Origin: DASXAI01 sp963728985
GTDB lineage: Bacteria > Actinomycetota > Acidimicrobiia > Acidimicrobiales > Ilumatobacteraceae
DNA: 64,000 nt
NCBI GenBank assembly: GCA_963728985.1
Contig: CAVSME010000003.1
Coordinates: forward strand, 1,116,001-1,180,000
Direction of reading: 5' to 3'
In this document: positions 16,234 to 24,444 of the stretch, piece by piece
How the letters are laid out: every line of letters starts with the position of its first letter
Numbering within the stretch: position 1 is the stretch's first letter
Notes under the pieces: generated by a model
The model's database searches: none
What the model saw: the letters and a program-made list of their open reading frames with translations, nothing else
Told to the model about the DNA's origin: nothing
Program-made: the position numbers and the translations under genes

Positions 16234-18479
16234 GTCCGTGATCCTGCCCCGACCAACCGCTCCTCGTCGGTCGGGGGGACGGTCTCGTCGTCGTCGAGCT
16301 CGACGTGCTCGCTGATGCCGATGCGGGCGTGGACCCGGCGCAGCCACCGTGGCGCCCACCAGTTGGCGTCGCCCGCCAGCGTCATGAAGGCCGGCACCAG
16401 CGTGGACCGGATCACGAACGCATCCACGAGCACCGCCAGCGTCAGGCCGATGCCGAAGAGCTTGATGAAGGCGACGCCGGACGAGGCGAAGGCGATGAAG
16501 ACCACGGCGATCAGGATGGCGGCGGCGGTCACGATGCGGCCGGTGCGCTCCAGGCCCCGAGCCACCGAGGTGGTGGTGTCGGCCCCATGGTCGTGCTCCT
16601 CCTTGATGCGGGACAGGAGGAACACCTCGTAGTCCATCGACAGGCCGAAGGCGATGCAGAACATGAGGATCGGCATCACGACGGCGATCGTGCCGGTCGG
16701 TGTGAAGTCGAGCAGGCCGGACAGGTGACCGTCCTGGAAGATCCACACCATGGCGCCGAACGTAGCCGTCAGGCTCAGGATGTTCAGGACCACGGCCTTC
16801 AGTGGCACCAGCAGGCTGCCGAAGAGGAGGAACAGCACCACGAACGTGGTCACCACGATGATGCCGGCGGCCAGCGGGATGCTGGAGAACAGCGAGTCCT
16901 TCGAGTCGACCAGCTCGGCCGACGGACCGCCCACGAGCGCGGGCGCCGGCGAGGGCACGGCCCGAACGGCATGGACGACGGCCTCGCCCTCGTCGGACAT
17001 GGGCTCGACCGACGGCACCACCGACAGCCAGGTGGCATCGGGGGCGACGAAGCGGGCCGACGCCGGGCCGGCCGGGGCGACCTCTCCGCCGCCGGCGTAG
17101 CTCCCGGTGGAGGCGTCCACCCGAGCGACCCCAGGCACCTGCGACAGCGCCGTGGCGTAGCTCGCGATCTCGGCGCCGCTGCGGCTGGGATCGACGCCGC
17201 TCATCACGATCTCGAGCGGGCTGGCCTCGCGGGAGGTGAAGTCGTTGCGGAGGGTGTCCTGCACGACCCGGGCCGAGTCACCCGGCGGCAGCACCCGATC
17301 GTCGGGCAGGCCGAAGGCGATGTGCAGGAACGGCGAGCCGAGGGCGAGCAGGAACACGATGGCGGCGGTGGCGATGGGCAGCGGCCGCTTCATGACCGTC
17401 ATGGCGATGCGGTGCCAGATGCCCTGGCCGACCGCCGGAGCGGCCGGGCGGTGGAACAGCGCCCACTTGTTGACGCGGGGCCCGAGGACCGCCAGCAGCG
17501 CCGGCAGGACCACCACGGCGCCCACGGCCGCCATGACGGCGACGGCGATGCCGGCATAGGCGAACGACTTCAGGAAGGTGATGGGGAACACGAGCATCGC
17601 GGCCAGCGAGATGGCGACGGTCACGGCACTGAAGATCACCGTGCGGCCGGCCGTCCGCACCGTGCGCACGACCGCCGTGCGGGTGTCGTAGCCGTGGCCC
17701 AGCTCCTCCCGGAACCGCGACACCACGAAGAGGCTGTAGTCGATGGCGAGGCCGAGTCCGAGGGCCGTCGTCAGGTTCAGCGAGAAGATCGACACATCGG
17801 TGAACAGCGTCATCACCTGGAGGACGGCGAACGTCCCGATGATGGCGAGGATGCCGACGGCGAGCGGCAGCAGGGCGGCCACCACGCTGCCGAACACGAC
17901 GACGAGCAACAGGAGGGTGATGGGCAGGGCGATCATCTCGGCCCGCTGCAGGTCCGATTCGACGCGGTCGCTCACGGCGTGGTTCACGACCGCCGGTCCG
18001 CCGGGCGTGATGGTCAGCGCACCCTGGTCGCCCTGCACGGCGTCGGCGATCTCGATGGCCCGGTCGTTGACCGTGTCGTCGTCGCCCGAGAGGCGGACGA
18101 GGACCAAGGCGGTGTCGCCCGTCGTGCTCTTCAGGGGCGGCGGACTGCCGAGCGACCAGTAGGAGGCGGCCTGCGTGACGCCGGGCTCGGCCGCCAGCCG
18201 CGACGTGAGGGCGGCACCGGCGGCGGCGGCCGCGGCGCCGTCGACGTTGCCGTCGTCGGCCCGGGCCAGCAGCACGAGATCGGGCTGGCCCTGGTGGAAG
18301 GTGGCGTCGATGACAGCAGCGGCGCGAGACGACTGGGCCCCGGGATCGTCGAACCCGCCGCCGGTGAGCGACGACACGACGCCCCCGCCATAGGCGCCGG
18401 CCACGGCGAGGGCGATGACGGCGATGAGCAGGACGAGGCGGCGACGGCGAACGAGGGTGGGGGCGAGGCGAGCGAGCAC
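16230..18479 (-). CDS. MMPL family RND-type transporter
   Basis: The 749-aa membrane protein has the MMPL layout: one N-terminal helix, an extracytoplasmic domain, a block of about five to six helices including GLGLAIDYSLFVVSRFREE, a central cytoplasmic linker, a second extracytoplasmic domain and a second helix block containing GLSMDYEVFLLSRIKEE. The two Asp-Tyr pairs are the proton-relay positions of this family. GTG at 18479 is preceded by GGAAGGAAG. MMPL proteins export lipids or hydrophobic compounds, but the cargo here is unknown. It heads the MMPL-TetR-HAD operon. Confidence 0.9.
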   Translation of the reverse strand: MLARLAPTLVRRRRLVLLIAVIALAVAGAYGGGVVSSLTGGGFDDPGAQSSRAAAVIDATFHQGQPDLVLLARADDGNVDGAAAAAAGAALTSRLAAEPGVTQAASYWSLGSPPPLKSTTGDTALVLVRLSGDDDTVNDRAIEIADAVQGDQGALTITPGGPAVVNHAVSDRVESDLQRAEMIALPITLLLLVVVFGSVVAALLPLAVGILAIIGTFAVLQVMTLFTDVSIFSLNLTTALGLGLAIDYSLFVVSRFREELGHGYDTRTAVVRTVRTAGRTVIFSAVTVAISLAAMLVFPITFLKSFAYAGIAVAVMAAVGAVVVLPALLAVLGPRVNKWALFHRPAAPAVGQGIWHRIAMTVMKRPLPIATAAIVFLLALGSPFLHIAFGLPDDRVLPPGDSARVVQDTLRNDFTSREASPLEIVMSGVDPSRSGAEIASYATALSQVPGVARVDASTGSYAGGGEVAPAGPASARFVAPDATWLSVVPSVEPMSDEGEAVVHAVRAVPSPAPALVGGPSAELVDSKDSLFSSIPLAAGIIVVTTFVVLFLLFGSLLVPLKAVVLNILSLTATFGAMVWIFQDGHLSGLLDFTPTGTIAVVMPILMFCIAFGLSMDYEVFLLSRIKEEHDHGADTTTSVARGLERTGRIVTAAAILIAVVFIAFASSGVAFIKLFGIGLTLAVLVDAFVIRSTLVPAFMTLAGDANWWAPRWLRRVHARIGISEHVELDDDETVPPTDEERLVGAGSRT

Positions 18480-18513
18480 GGGACTTCCTTCCGGATCAAC
18501 CGTCGTGAACGAC

Positions 18514-18538
18514 GTTACGATAACGATGTTAACGTAAC
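18514..18538. promoter_or_regulatory. Palindromic operator, candidate TetR binding site
   Basis: A 25-bp inverted repeat has arms GTTACGATAAC and GTTAACGTAAC around a 3-bp centre (GAT), with one mismatch per arm pair. It sits 35-60 bp upstream of the MMPL exporter start and about 65 bp from the divergent nitrile hydratase gene. TetR-family proteins bind such sites as dimers, so self-repression by the operon's own TetR is likely. It is AT-rich against its surroundings and may also cover the promoter. Confidence 0.7.
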
Positions 18539-18603
18539 GACGATCCGCCTCGGCCGTCCAGAGGCCATCGGTCACACCGCTACGGTCGGCGGCTACGGAC
18601 ACG

Positions 18604-19242
18604 GTGCACGACATGGGAGGGATGCACGGCTTCGGACCCGTCGAGCCCGAGCCGGACGAGCCCGTCTTCCACGAGCCCTGGGAGGGGCGCGTCTTCGGCC
18701 TCATGATCGCCACGAGCGCCAAGGGCCTGCGCCAGGGCCAGCTGCGGCCGGCCATCGAAGCGATCCCCGCCCCCGAGTACCTGCGCATCAGCTACTACGA
18801 GAAGTGGCTGCGGGCCGTCGAAGCGGGCCTGGCCGCCGCCGGCACCCTGACGCCCGGCGACATCGATGCCCGGGCGGCGGCGCCGGTCGAGGTGGCGCCC
18901 ACCCAGGACGCGCCGTTCGCCGAGCACCTCCGACGCGCCCTGCAGCGTCCCAACGAGCACCCGCCGCCGGCCACGCCGGGCCGCTTCGGCGTGGGCGACC
19001 GGGTCACGGTGCTGCGCATGGCCCCGCCCGGCCACACCCGCTGCCCCCGCTACGTCCGGGGGGCCACCGGCACGGTGACCGCCGTCCACGGCGGCTGGCC
19101 CGTGCCTGATCGCGGCGACGACAGCGAGCCGGAGACGCTGTACACGGTGCGCTTCGCGCAGACCGACCTCTGGGGCGCCGACGCCGAGCCGGGCGCCCTC
19201 TACCTCGACCTGTGGGACTCGTACCTCGGAGCCACGCCATGA
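18604..19242 (+). CDS. nthB: Nitrile hydratase subunit beta
   Basis: Nitrile hydratase turns nitriles into amides; the beta subunit packs around the metal site carried by alpha. The 212-aa product has the N-terminal MHDMGGMHGFGPV, the central ISYYEKWLRAVE and the C-terminal SH3-like domain with GDRVTV, HTRCPRYVRG and LWDSYL. The GTG start is at 18604. The gene overlaps the alpha subunit by 4 bp (ATGA). The order beta-alpha-accessory is typical of cobalt enzymes. Confidence 0.93.
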   Translation: MHDMGGMHGFGPVEPEPDEPVFHEPWEGRVFGLMIATSAKGLRQGQLRPAIEAIPAPEYLRISYYEKWLRAVEAGLAAAGTLTPGDIDARAAAPVEVAPTQDAPFAEHLRRALQRPNEHPPPATPGRFGVGDRVTVLRMAPPGHTRCPRYVRGATGTVTAVHGGWPVPDRGDDSEPETLYTVRFAQTDLWGADAEPGALYLDLWDSYLGATP

Positions 19243-19823
19243 CCGGGCATCACCCTCACGAGCCGTCAGCCATCGAGCAGCGGGTGGCCGCGCTGGAGTC
19301 ACTGCTGGTGGAACGAGGGCTCGTCACCACCGACGCCATCGACGCCGTGGTGGCCACGTACGAGGACGACCTCGGGCCGCTGAACGGCGCCGCCGTCGTG
19401 GCCCGGGCGTGGGTCGATCCCGCGTACAAGGAGCGGCTGCTGACCGACGCCACCGGCGCCATCGGCGAGCTCGGCTTCGGCGGGGCCGAGGGCGAGAACA
19501 TGGTGGTGTTGGAGAACACCGACGCCGTGCACAACGTGGTCGTGTGCACGCTCTGCTCCTGCTACCCGTGGCCGGTCCTCGGCCTGCCGCCGCGCTGGTA
19601 CAAGAGCGCCGCCTACCGCGCCCGGACGGTGCGGGAGCCGCGCGCCGTCCTGGCCGAGTTCGGCACCACCGTGCCGGCCGAGGTGGAGGTGCGGGTGTGG
19701 GACTCGAGCGCCGAGCTGCGCTACCTCGTCCTCCCCCAGCGCCCCGACGGCACCGACGGGTTGGCCGAGCCGGAGCTGGCCGCCCTCGTGACGCGCGACC
19801 ACATGATCGGCGTCCGGCGCTGA
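19239..19823 (+). CDS. nthA: Nitrile hydratase subunit alpha (cobalt type)
   Basis: The 194-aa protein contains the metal-binding claw VCTLCSCYPW (C103, C106, C108), whose threonine after the first cysteine is the mark of the cobalt form; iron forms have serine there. The two later cysteines are normally oxidised to sulfinic and sulfenic acids. ATG at 19239 overlaps the beta subunit stop. No amidase follows within the window, so the amide product's fate is not encoded next door. Confidence 0.94.
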   Translation: MTGHHPHEPSAIEQRVAALESLLVERGLVTTDAIDAVVATYEDDLGPLNGAAVVARAWVDPAYKERLLTDATGAIGELGFGGAEGENMVVLENTDAVHNVVVCTLCSCYPWPVLGLPPRWYKSAAYRARTVREPRAVLAEFGTTVPAEVEVRVWDSSAELRYLVLPQRPDGTDGLAEPELAALVTRDHMIGVRR

Positions 19824-20086
19824 GCTCCATCCCCGACCTGGCCCAGCCCCGGGACAACGGCGAGCTGGTCTTCGCGGCGCCGTGGGAGAGCCGGGTGTTC
19901 GGCATGGCGACCGCCTACCTCGCCGCCACCGGGCAGCCGTGGGAAGCGTTCCGCCAGCGGCTCATCGCCGCGATCGCCGACGCCCCGCCGGGCGCCAGCT
20001 ACTACGAATCGTTCACCGCCGCGTTCGAGGCGATGCTGGCGGCCGACGGCGTGCTGTCACCGGAGGCGCCGGATCCTCTCCGTTAG
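19820..20086 (+). CDS. Nitrile hydratase accessory protein (activator, NHase beta N-terminal-like)
   Basis: The 88-aa product resembles the small activator that loads cobalt into the alpha subunit and is itself similar to the N-terminus of the beta subunit: FAAPWESRVFGMATAYLAA, GASYYESFTAAFEAML. No ATG, GTG or TTG precedes the conserved region without reaching deep into the alpha gene. The best start is CTG at 19820, which would overlap the alpha stop as CTGA, mirroring the ATGA coupling upstream. The stop TAG forms the edge of a long palindrome. Confidence 0.78.
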   Translation: MSSIPDLAQPRDNGELVFAAPWESRVFGMATAYLAATGQPWEAFRQRLIAAIADAPPGASYYESFTAAFEAMLAADGVLSPEAPDPLR

Positions 20087-20187
20087 GAGGGTTCTGAAGT
20101 ATCCCGGGTCCTCGGCCGCTGGCAGGCACTGCGGACTGTCGCGCGTTGCCGAACGACCGAGGAGATCCATACTTCAGAACTCTCCTA
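20084..20187. repeat. Long imperfect palindrome with 19-bp arms
   Basis: The left arm (20084-20102) reads TAGGAGGGTTCTGAAGTAT. The right arm (20169-20187) is its reverse complement with one mismatch. Further pairing (TCCTCGG with CCGAGGA) extends the stem inward, leaving a loop of about 40 bases. The left arm starts on the stop codon of the nitrile hydratase accessory gene, and the right arm ends in the TAGGGT -10-like box of the next gene. It could act as a terminator, an operator or a short palindromic element. Confidence 0.65.
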
Positions 20188-20199
20188 GGGTGCCTCGCC

Positions 20200-21402
20200 A
20201 TGGGTGCCAGCGCGTGGCTCGAAGTGACCGAGGTGGAGGTGGACCCCGGTACCGAAGCCGCCGTTGAGATGCGGGTGCGCAACACCGGCCCGCTGATGGA
20301 CGAGTTCTCGTTCTCGCCGGTCGGCATGGCGCAAGGGTGGATCTCCGTCGAGCCGTCGATCGTGTCGCTCTTCCCCGGCGCCGAGGAGCAGGTGCAGGTC
20401 CACTTCCGCCCGCCCCGCCTCCACACCACCCTGGCCGGCGCCTCGCCGTTCGCGGTGAAGGTCGTGCCCCGGGAGGATCCCGAGAGCACGTCGGTCGTCG
20501 AGGGAACGCTGCACGTCGCCCCGTTCGACGAGCTCGGCGTCGACCTCGTGCCCACCACGTCGCGCGGCCGGCGCGCCGGTGGGCACGACCTCTTGGTGCG
20601 CAACACCGGCAACGCCGCGGTGCCCATGCGGCTCGGCGGGGTCGATCCCAAGGACCAGCTGCGCTTCGACTTCAACCCGTCGACCCTGCTGGTCGAGCCG
20701 GGCACCGCCCAGCACTGCCAGGTCCGGGTCCGCCCCCGCCACTCGTTCTGGCACGGCGACTCGCGCACGTGGCCGTTCCAGATCATCCTCGACGAGGAGG
20801 GCAGGGGCGAGCCGCTGATCGTGAACGGGGCCATGCTCCAGGAGCCACTCACGCCGAGCTGGCTCGGGCGGGCGCTGATCGGCGCCGCTGCCATCCTCCT
20901 GGCGCTGGTGCTGTTCTGGTTCGTCGTGTTGAAGCCGGCGGTGGAAGACGCCGCCCGGGACGCAGTGCACGACGAGCTGGCACCCATCCAGACCGCACTC
21001 GTCGCGTCGGGCATCACGCTGCCCCCCACGACGGTGAAGGGCGGCACCGTGCCCACGCCCGCTCCCACCACCACCACGATCAGCCCGCTCGGCGACCCCG
21101 TGAGCTTCCGCCTGTCACTGTCGACGCCCGAGTACGACGTGCCCGCCGGCCAGACCCTCTTCGTGACGGACATGGTGCTGCAGAACCCCGACAGCAACAC
21201 CGGCCGCATCACCGTCGCCGTCGACGGCCAGCCCGTGTTCGACTCGGCCCTCGACTTCTTCCGCGACCTCGACCGCCACTTCGTCTCGCCGTTGACAGTG
21301 CCGGCCGGGTCCAAGCTCACCACGACGGTGGTGTGCACCGGACCGCCGGGCGGCCAGTGCACCGCCGCCGCCACGTTCGGCGCGTTCACGCGATCGAACT
21401 AG
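20200..21402 (+). CDS. Single-pass membrane protein with Ig-like domains, function unknown
   Basis: The 400-aa protein has two N-terminal beta-sandwich-like regions (about residues 1-110 and 110-210, with WLEVTEVEVDPGTEAAVEMRV and NTGNAAVPMRL), one membrane helix (about 228-248), a Thr/Pro-rich linker and a C-terminal beta domain ending in VVCTGPPGGQC. There is no signal peptide, so the first domains are probably cytoplasmic. TAGGGT at 20186-20191 lies 8 bp before the ATG, suggesting leaderless transcription. No catalytic motif was seen. It ends exactly where the convergent gene ends. Confidence 0.75.
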   Translation: MGASAWLEVTEVEVDPGTEAAVEMRVRNTGPLMDEFSFSPVGMAQGWISVEPSIVSLFPGAEEQVQVHFRPPRLHTTLAGASPFAVKVVPREDPESTSVVEGTLHVAPFDELGVDLVPTTSRGRRAGGHDLLVRNTGNAAVPMRLGGVDPKDQLRFDFNPSTLLVEPGTAQHCQVRVRPRHSFWHGDSRTWPFQIILDEEGRGEPLIVNGAMLQEPLTPSWLGRALIGAAAILLALVLFWFVVLKPAVEDAARDAVHDELAPIQTALVASGITLPPTTVKGGTVPTPAPTTTTISPLGDPVSFRLSLSTPEYDVPAGQTLFVTDMVLQNPDSNTGRITVAVDGQPVFDSALDFFRDLDRHFVSPLTVPAGSKLTTTVVCTGPPGGQCTAAATFGAFTRSN

Positions 21403-23691
21403 TCAGGACCGCCGGAAGACCGGGGAGTTGGAGAACACCGGGCTGTCGGGCCCGCCGCCCGACAGCGGCTGCTGGACGAGCACGGACGCCGTAGCTGACG
21501 CGGCGTCGGGCGGGCTGGCCACGAGGATCCGGCGGGTGCCGCCGCCCACGCCGGCCGGCACCACGGCGGCGACGCTGAACGACCCGCTGCCGTCGGCCAC
21601 CGTGCTCGCCGCCGCGCCGCCGACGTCCCACGTCAGCACGACGGCGTCCCCGGCCGGGAAGTTGCTGCCGGTGATGGTGACCACCTGGCCGGGCACGATC
21701 ACCGCGGGGCCGGCGGCCAGGACGGGATTGAGGCGCGCCGTCGCCGAGAGGCGCACTGATGCCGACGAGCCGCCCGAGCCGCTCACCGCCAGCGTGGCGA
21801 CGCGGGTTCCGGCGACCGTCGGCTCGAAGCTGATGCTCACGGTGCACGACGCGCCGGCAGGCAGCGAGCGGCTGCAGCCGTTGCTGCTGATCACGTAGTC
21901 GGCGGCGCCGGCCCCCGTCACCTGCGCGCTCGGCGTGTTGGCGACGTTGCCGGAGTTCCGGACGGTGACCGTCTGGGGCGCACCGGCGCTCCCGATGATC
22001 TGCTCACCGAAGTCGAGCGCCGTGGGCGACGCCGCCAGCGCCGGCCGGGGCGGGTCGGCGCCCGTCCCCGTCAGCTCCACGCTCACTGTCGCGCCGCTCG
22101 ACCCGCCCACGTCCATGGTGGCAGTGCGTGCCCCGGTGCCACCCGGCTTGAAGGTGACCGACACCGTGCATGTCGCCGCCGGTGCGAGGGTGGCGCCGGC
22201 GCACGTGCCCCCCGCCAGCGGGAACTCCGACGCTTGACCACCCGAGACGAGCAGCGTCCCGATCGTGGTGGGGAGCGTGCCCGAGTTCGTGACCGTGAAC
22301 GTGCGGGCCGAGCTGCTGGAACCAACGGTCACCGAGCCGAACTGGAGCGTCGTGGGCTCGGCCGCCAGCTCGCCGTTGACGCCGGTGGCCGTGAGCGTGG
22401 CGGTCACCGGGAGCGCGTCCCACTCGGCGCCCTGCGGGGTGATGGTGAGCACCGCGGCACGGGCCCCCGCCGCCACCGGCGTGAGCGCGATCTGCACGAC
22501 GCACGACTGGCCGACGTTGACGGGCTGGCCGCAGGTGGTGCCGTTGGTGACGACGGCGAACTCACTGTTCGACGACGTGACCGTGGCCGGCGTGAAGTCC
22601 ACCGTCCCGCTGTTGGTGAACGGGATCGCCTTGGTGACAGAGGTCCCGACGCCGACGTCACCGAAGTCGGTGGGCCCCGCCGACAAGCCGGGCCCGAAGG
22701 CGAACGCCTGGACGCTGCTACCGCTGCCCCCGGCGGCGGCGGCGTTGGCGAGGAACGTCACCTCCCGACCGCCGTTGGCCACGACGGGCGTGTTGAAGGC
22801 GCCGTCGGCGACCGGTATCGCCGTGCTGAGGACGGCCTTGGCCGCGGAGTAGACGTTGATCCCCCGTGGGCTCGACTTCGTGACGGCGACGGCGCTGCCA
22901 TCGGACGCCACGGATGGCTCGAGGGCGCCGCCGGTGAGCAACGTCGGCGCGGCCGCAGCGACCTTGAGGTACACGCCATCGCCGTTGGCCGCCGCCATCG
23001 TCTGACCGTCGTCGGACATCGCCACACCCGAGATGGCGCCGCCCGGGAAGGCGACCGGTGTGGGCGCACCGGGCTGGGCGGTCGGCACCGTGAACGCCTG
23101 ACCGCCGGCCACGAAGACGACGAGGTTGCTGCCTACGTCGATCGAGCCCACCTCGGCGCCCTGGGCGGTGGCCACCTTCACCGCGTTGGCGCCGCTGGCG
23201 TACGTGAGCCACAGCGCGGTCGCCCCGCCGGCAGCGGGCCCGACCGTGAACGCGACGACGGCGCCCGACGGCGACACGGCCACCCGCTTGATGGTGTCGC
23301 CACTCTGGAACGTCCCGGTCTTCAGCGCCGTGCTGGTCCTCCCGTCGCTGATCGAGACGCCGGGGGCGCACGACGCGTAGGCCACCTTCGTGCCGTCGGC
23401 GGTGATGGCCGGGAGCAGTCCGGTGTCGATCGGCGTCGTGGCGTTGGATTGGCGGTTCCGCAGGTAGACGGTGCTCCCCGGGCAGCCCGCCGCACCCTGC
23501 TGCGCGAAGGCCACGGCGTGGCCGTCGCTCGACGCCGTGATGCTGGTGGTGGCGCCCGCCAGCGGCGCGTTCTGGGCGTCGAGACTGAGGAGCTGGTAGG
23601 GGGCTGCCGCGGCGGCCACCCCGCCACCGGCCACCAGGACCACTGTGGCGAGACACGCCACCGCGACGACCCTCGGCAGCCAGCTCCGCAC
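21403..23691 (-). CDS. Secreted protein with beta-propeller-like N-terminus and choice-of-anchor-D (ASH-type) repeats
   Basis: The 762-aa protein has a signal peptide (residues 1-30, VVAVACLATVVLVAGGGVAAAAA) and about 300 residues with repeated VAVSPSGAVVAF / VAMSDDGQTMAAA strands resembling WD40/TolB propellers. At least three 100-residue domains follow, with the pattern LxFGxVxVGxSSxxxTFTVTNSGT and paired cysteines (GGTCAGATLAPAATCTVSV). A final Ig/IPT-like domain has TITGSNFPAG. It is probably cell-surface or extracellular. Its stop abuts that of the plus-strand gene with no bases between. Confidence 0.8.
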   Translation of the reverse strand: MRSWLPRVVAVACLATVVLVAGGGVAAAAAPYQLLSLDAQNAPLAGATTSITASSDGHAVAFAQQGAAGCPGSTVYLRNRQSNATTPIDTGLLPAITADGTKVAYASCAPGVSISDGRTSTALKTGTFQSGDTIKRVAVSPSGAVVAFTVGPAAGGATALWLTYASGANAVKVATAQGAEVGSIDVGSNLVVFVAGGQAFTVPTAQPGAPTPVAFPGGAISGVAMSDDGQTMAAANGDGVYLKVAAAAPTLLTGGALEPSVASDGSAVAVTKSSPRGINVYSAAKAVLSTAIPVADGAFNTPVVANGGREVTFLANAAAAGGSGSSVQAFAFGPGLSAGPTDFGDVGVGTSVTKAIPFTNSGTVDFTPATVTSSNSEFAVVTNGTTCGQPVNVGQSCVVQIALTPVAAGARAAVLTITPQGAEWDALPVTATLTATGVNGELAAEPTTLQFGSVTVGSSSSARTFTVTNSGTLPTTIGTLLVSGGQASEFPLAGGTCAGATLAPAATCTVSVTFKPGGTGARTATMDVGGSSGATVSVELTGTGADPPRPALAASPTALDFGEQIIGSAGAPQTVTVRNSGNVANTPSAQVTGAGAADYVISSNGCSRSLPAGASCTVSISFEPTVAGTRVATLAVSGSGGSSASVRLSATARLNPVLAAGPAVIVPGQVVTITGSNFPAGDAVVLTWDVGGAAASTVADGSGSFSVAAVVPAGVGGGTRRILVASPPDAASATASVLVQQPLSGGGPDSPVFSNSPVFRRS

Positions 23692-23700
23692 GCCGCGAGA

Positions 23701-24444
23701 CTAGGGGCCGAACACCGTTTCGAGGGCGACGACCAGGCCGTCGATGGTGTGCTCGGTCGCCACCGCGGCAACGGTGAGGCCCGCCGCTTCGGCGGCCGTG
23801 GCCGTCACCGGTCCGATGCACACGACGACGGGGGGCACGGCGTCCGCCCCGGCGGCGGCCACGTAGCCGGTCACGGTGGACGCCGACGTGAACGTGATGG
23901 CGTCGGCCTGCCGGGCCCGCTCGACCAGCGCCGGCGCGGCGTCGGCCGGCGCCGTCCGGTACGCCACGACGGTGTCGACCTGCCAGCCGGCGGCCCGCAG
24001 GCCGTCGGCCAGGACCGGCCGCGCCCCCTCGGCCTGCGGCAGCAGGATCCTCCCCGGGCCGGGCGGGAAGACGGCCAGGAGGCCCTCGGCCACGAACCGG
24101 TCGGGCACGAGCGCCGGCTCGATCCCCGCTGCTCGCATCACCGCGGCGGTGCCCGGTCCCACGACGGCGACCGCCGGCGGGCGGCCGGAACCGAGGGCGG
24201 CCACGAACCGGCCGGCGCCGTTAGTGGAGGTGAGCACCACCCAGTCGTAGGCGCCGAGGTCGGCCAGCGCGGCGCCCAACGCTGCTCCCCTGTCGGCTGG
24301 GTCGATGATGGCGATGGTGGGCACCTCGATCACCGTCGCGCCCAGGGCCCGCACCCGCTCGACGAGCGTGGAGGCCTGCTCGGCAGCACGGGTCACCACC
24401 ACGGTGCGCCCCGCCAGGGCCTCTACCCGAGGAAGGTAGGGCAC
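23701..24444 (-). CDS. hemD: Uroporphyrinogen-III synthase
   Basis: HemD closes and inverts ring D of hydroxymethylbilane to give uroporphyrinogen III. The 247-aa product has the two-domain pattern of this poorly conserved family: GRTVVVTRAAEQASTLVERVRALGA at the start, DWVVLTSTNGAGRF in the first domain, and ITFTSASTVTGYVAA and VVCIGPVTATAAEAAGL in the second. The GTG start at 24444 overlaps the M20 peptidase gene by 22 bp. It is the last gene of rex-hemA-hemC-M20-hemD. Confidence 0.88.
   Translation of the reverse strand: MPYLPRVEALAGRTVVVTRAAEQASTLVERVRALGATVIEVPTIAIIDPADRGAALGAALADLGAYDWVVLTSTNGAGRFVAALGSGRPPAVAVVGPGTAAVMRAAGIEPALVPDRFVAEGLLAVFPPGPGRILLPQAEGARPVLADGLRAAGWQVDTVVAYRTAPADAAPALVERARQADAITFTSASTVTGYVAAAGADAVPPVVVCIGPVTATAAEAAGLTVAAVATEHTIDGLVVALETVFGP

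Noticed and set aside
16305..19109. Open frame of 934 codons on the plus strand
   Set aside because: It runs antisense through the MMPL exporter and then out of frame through nitrile hydratase; the composition is that of a shadow frame.
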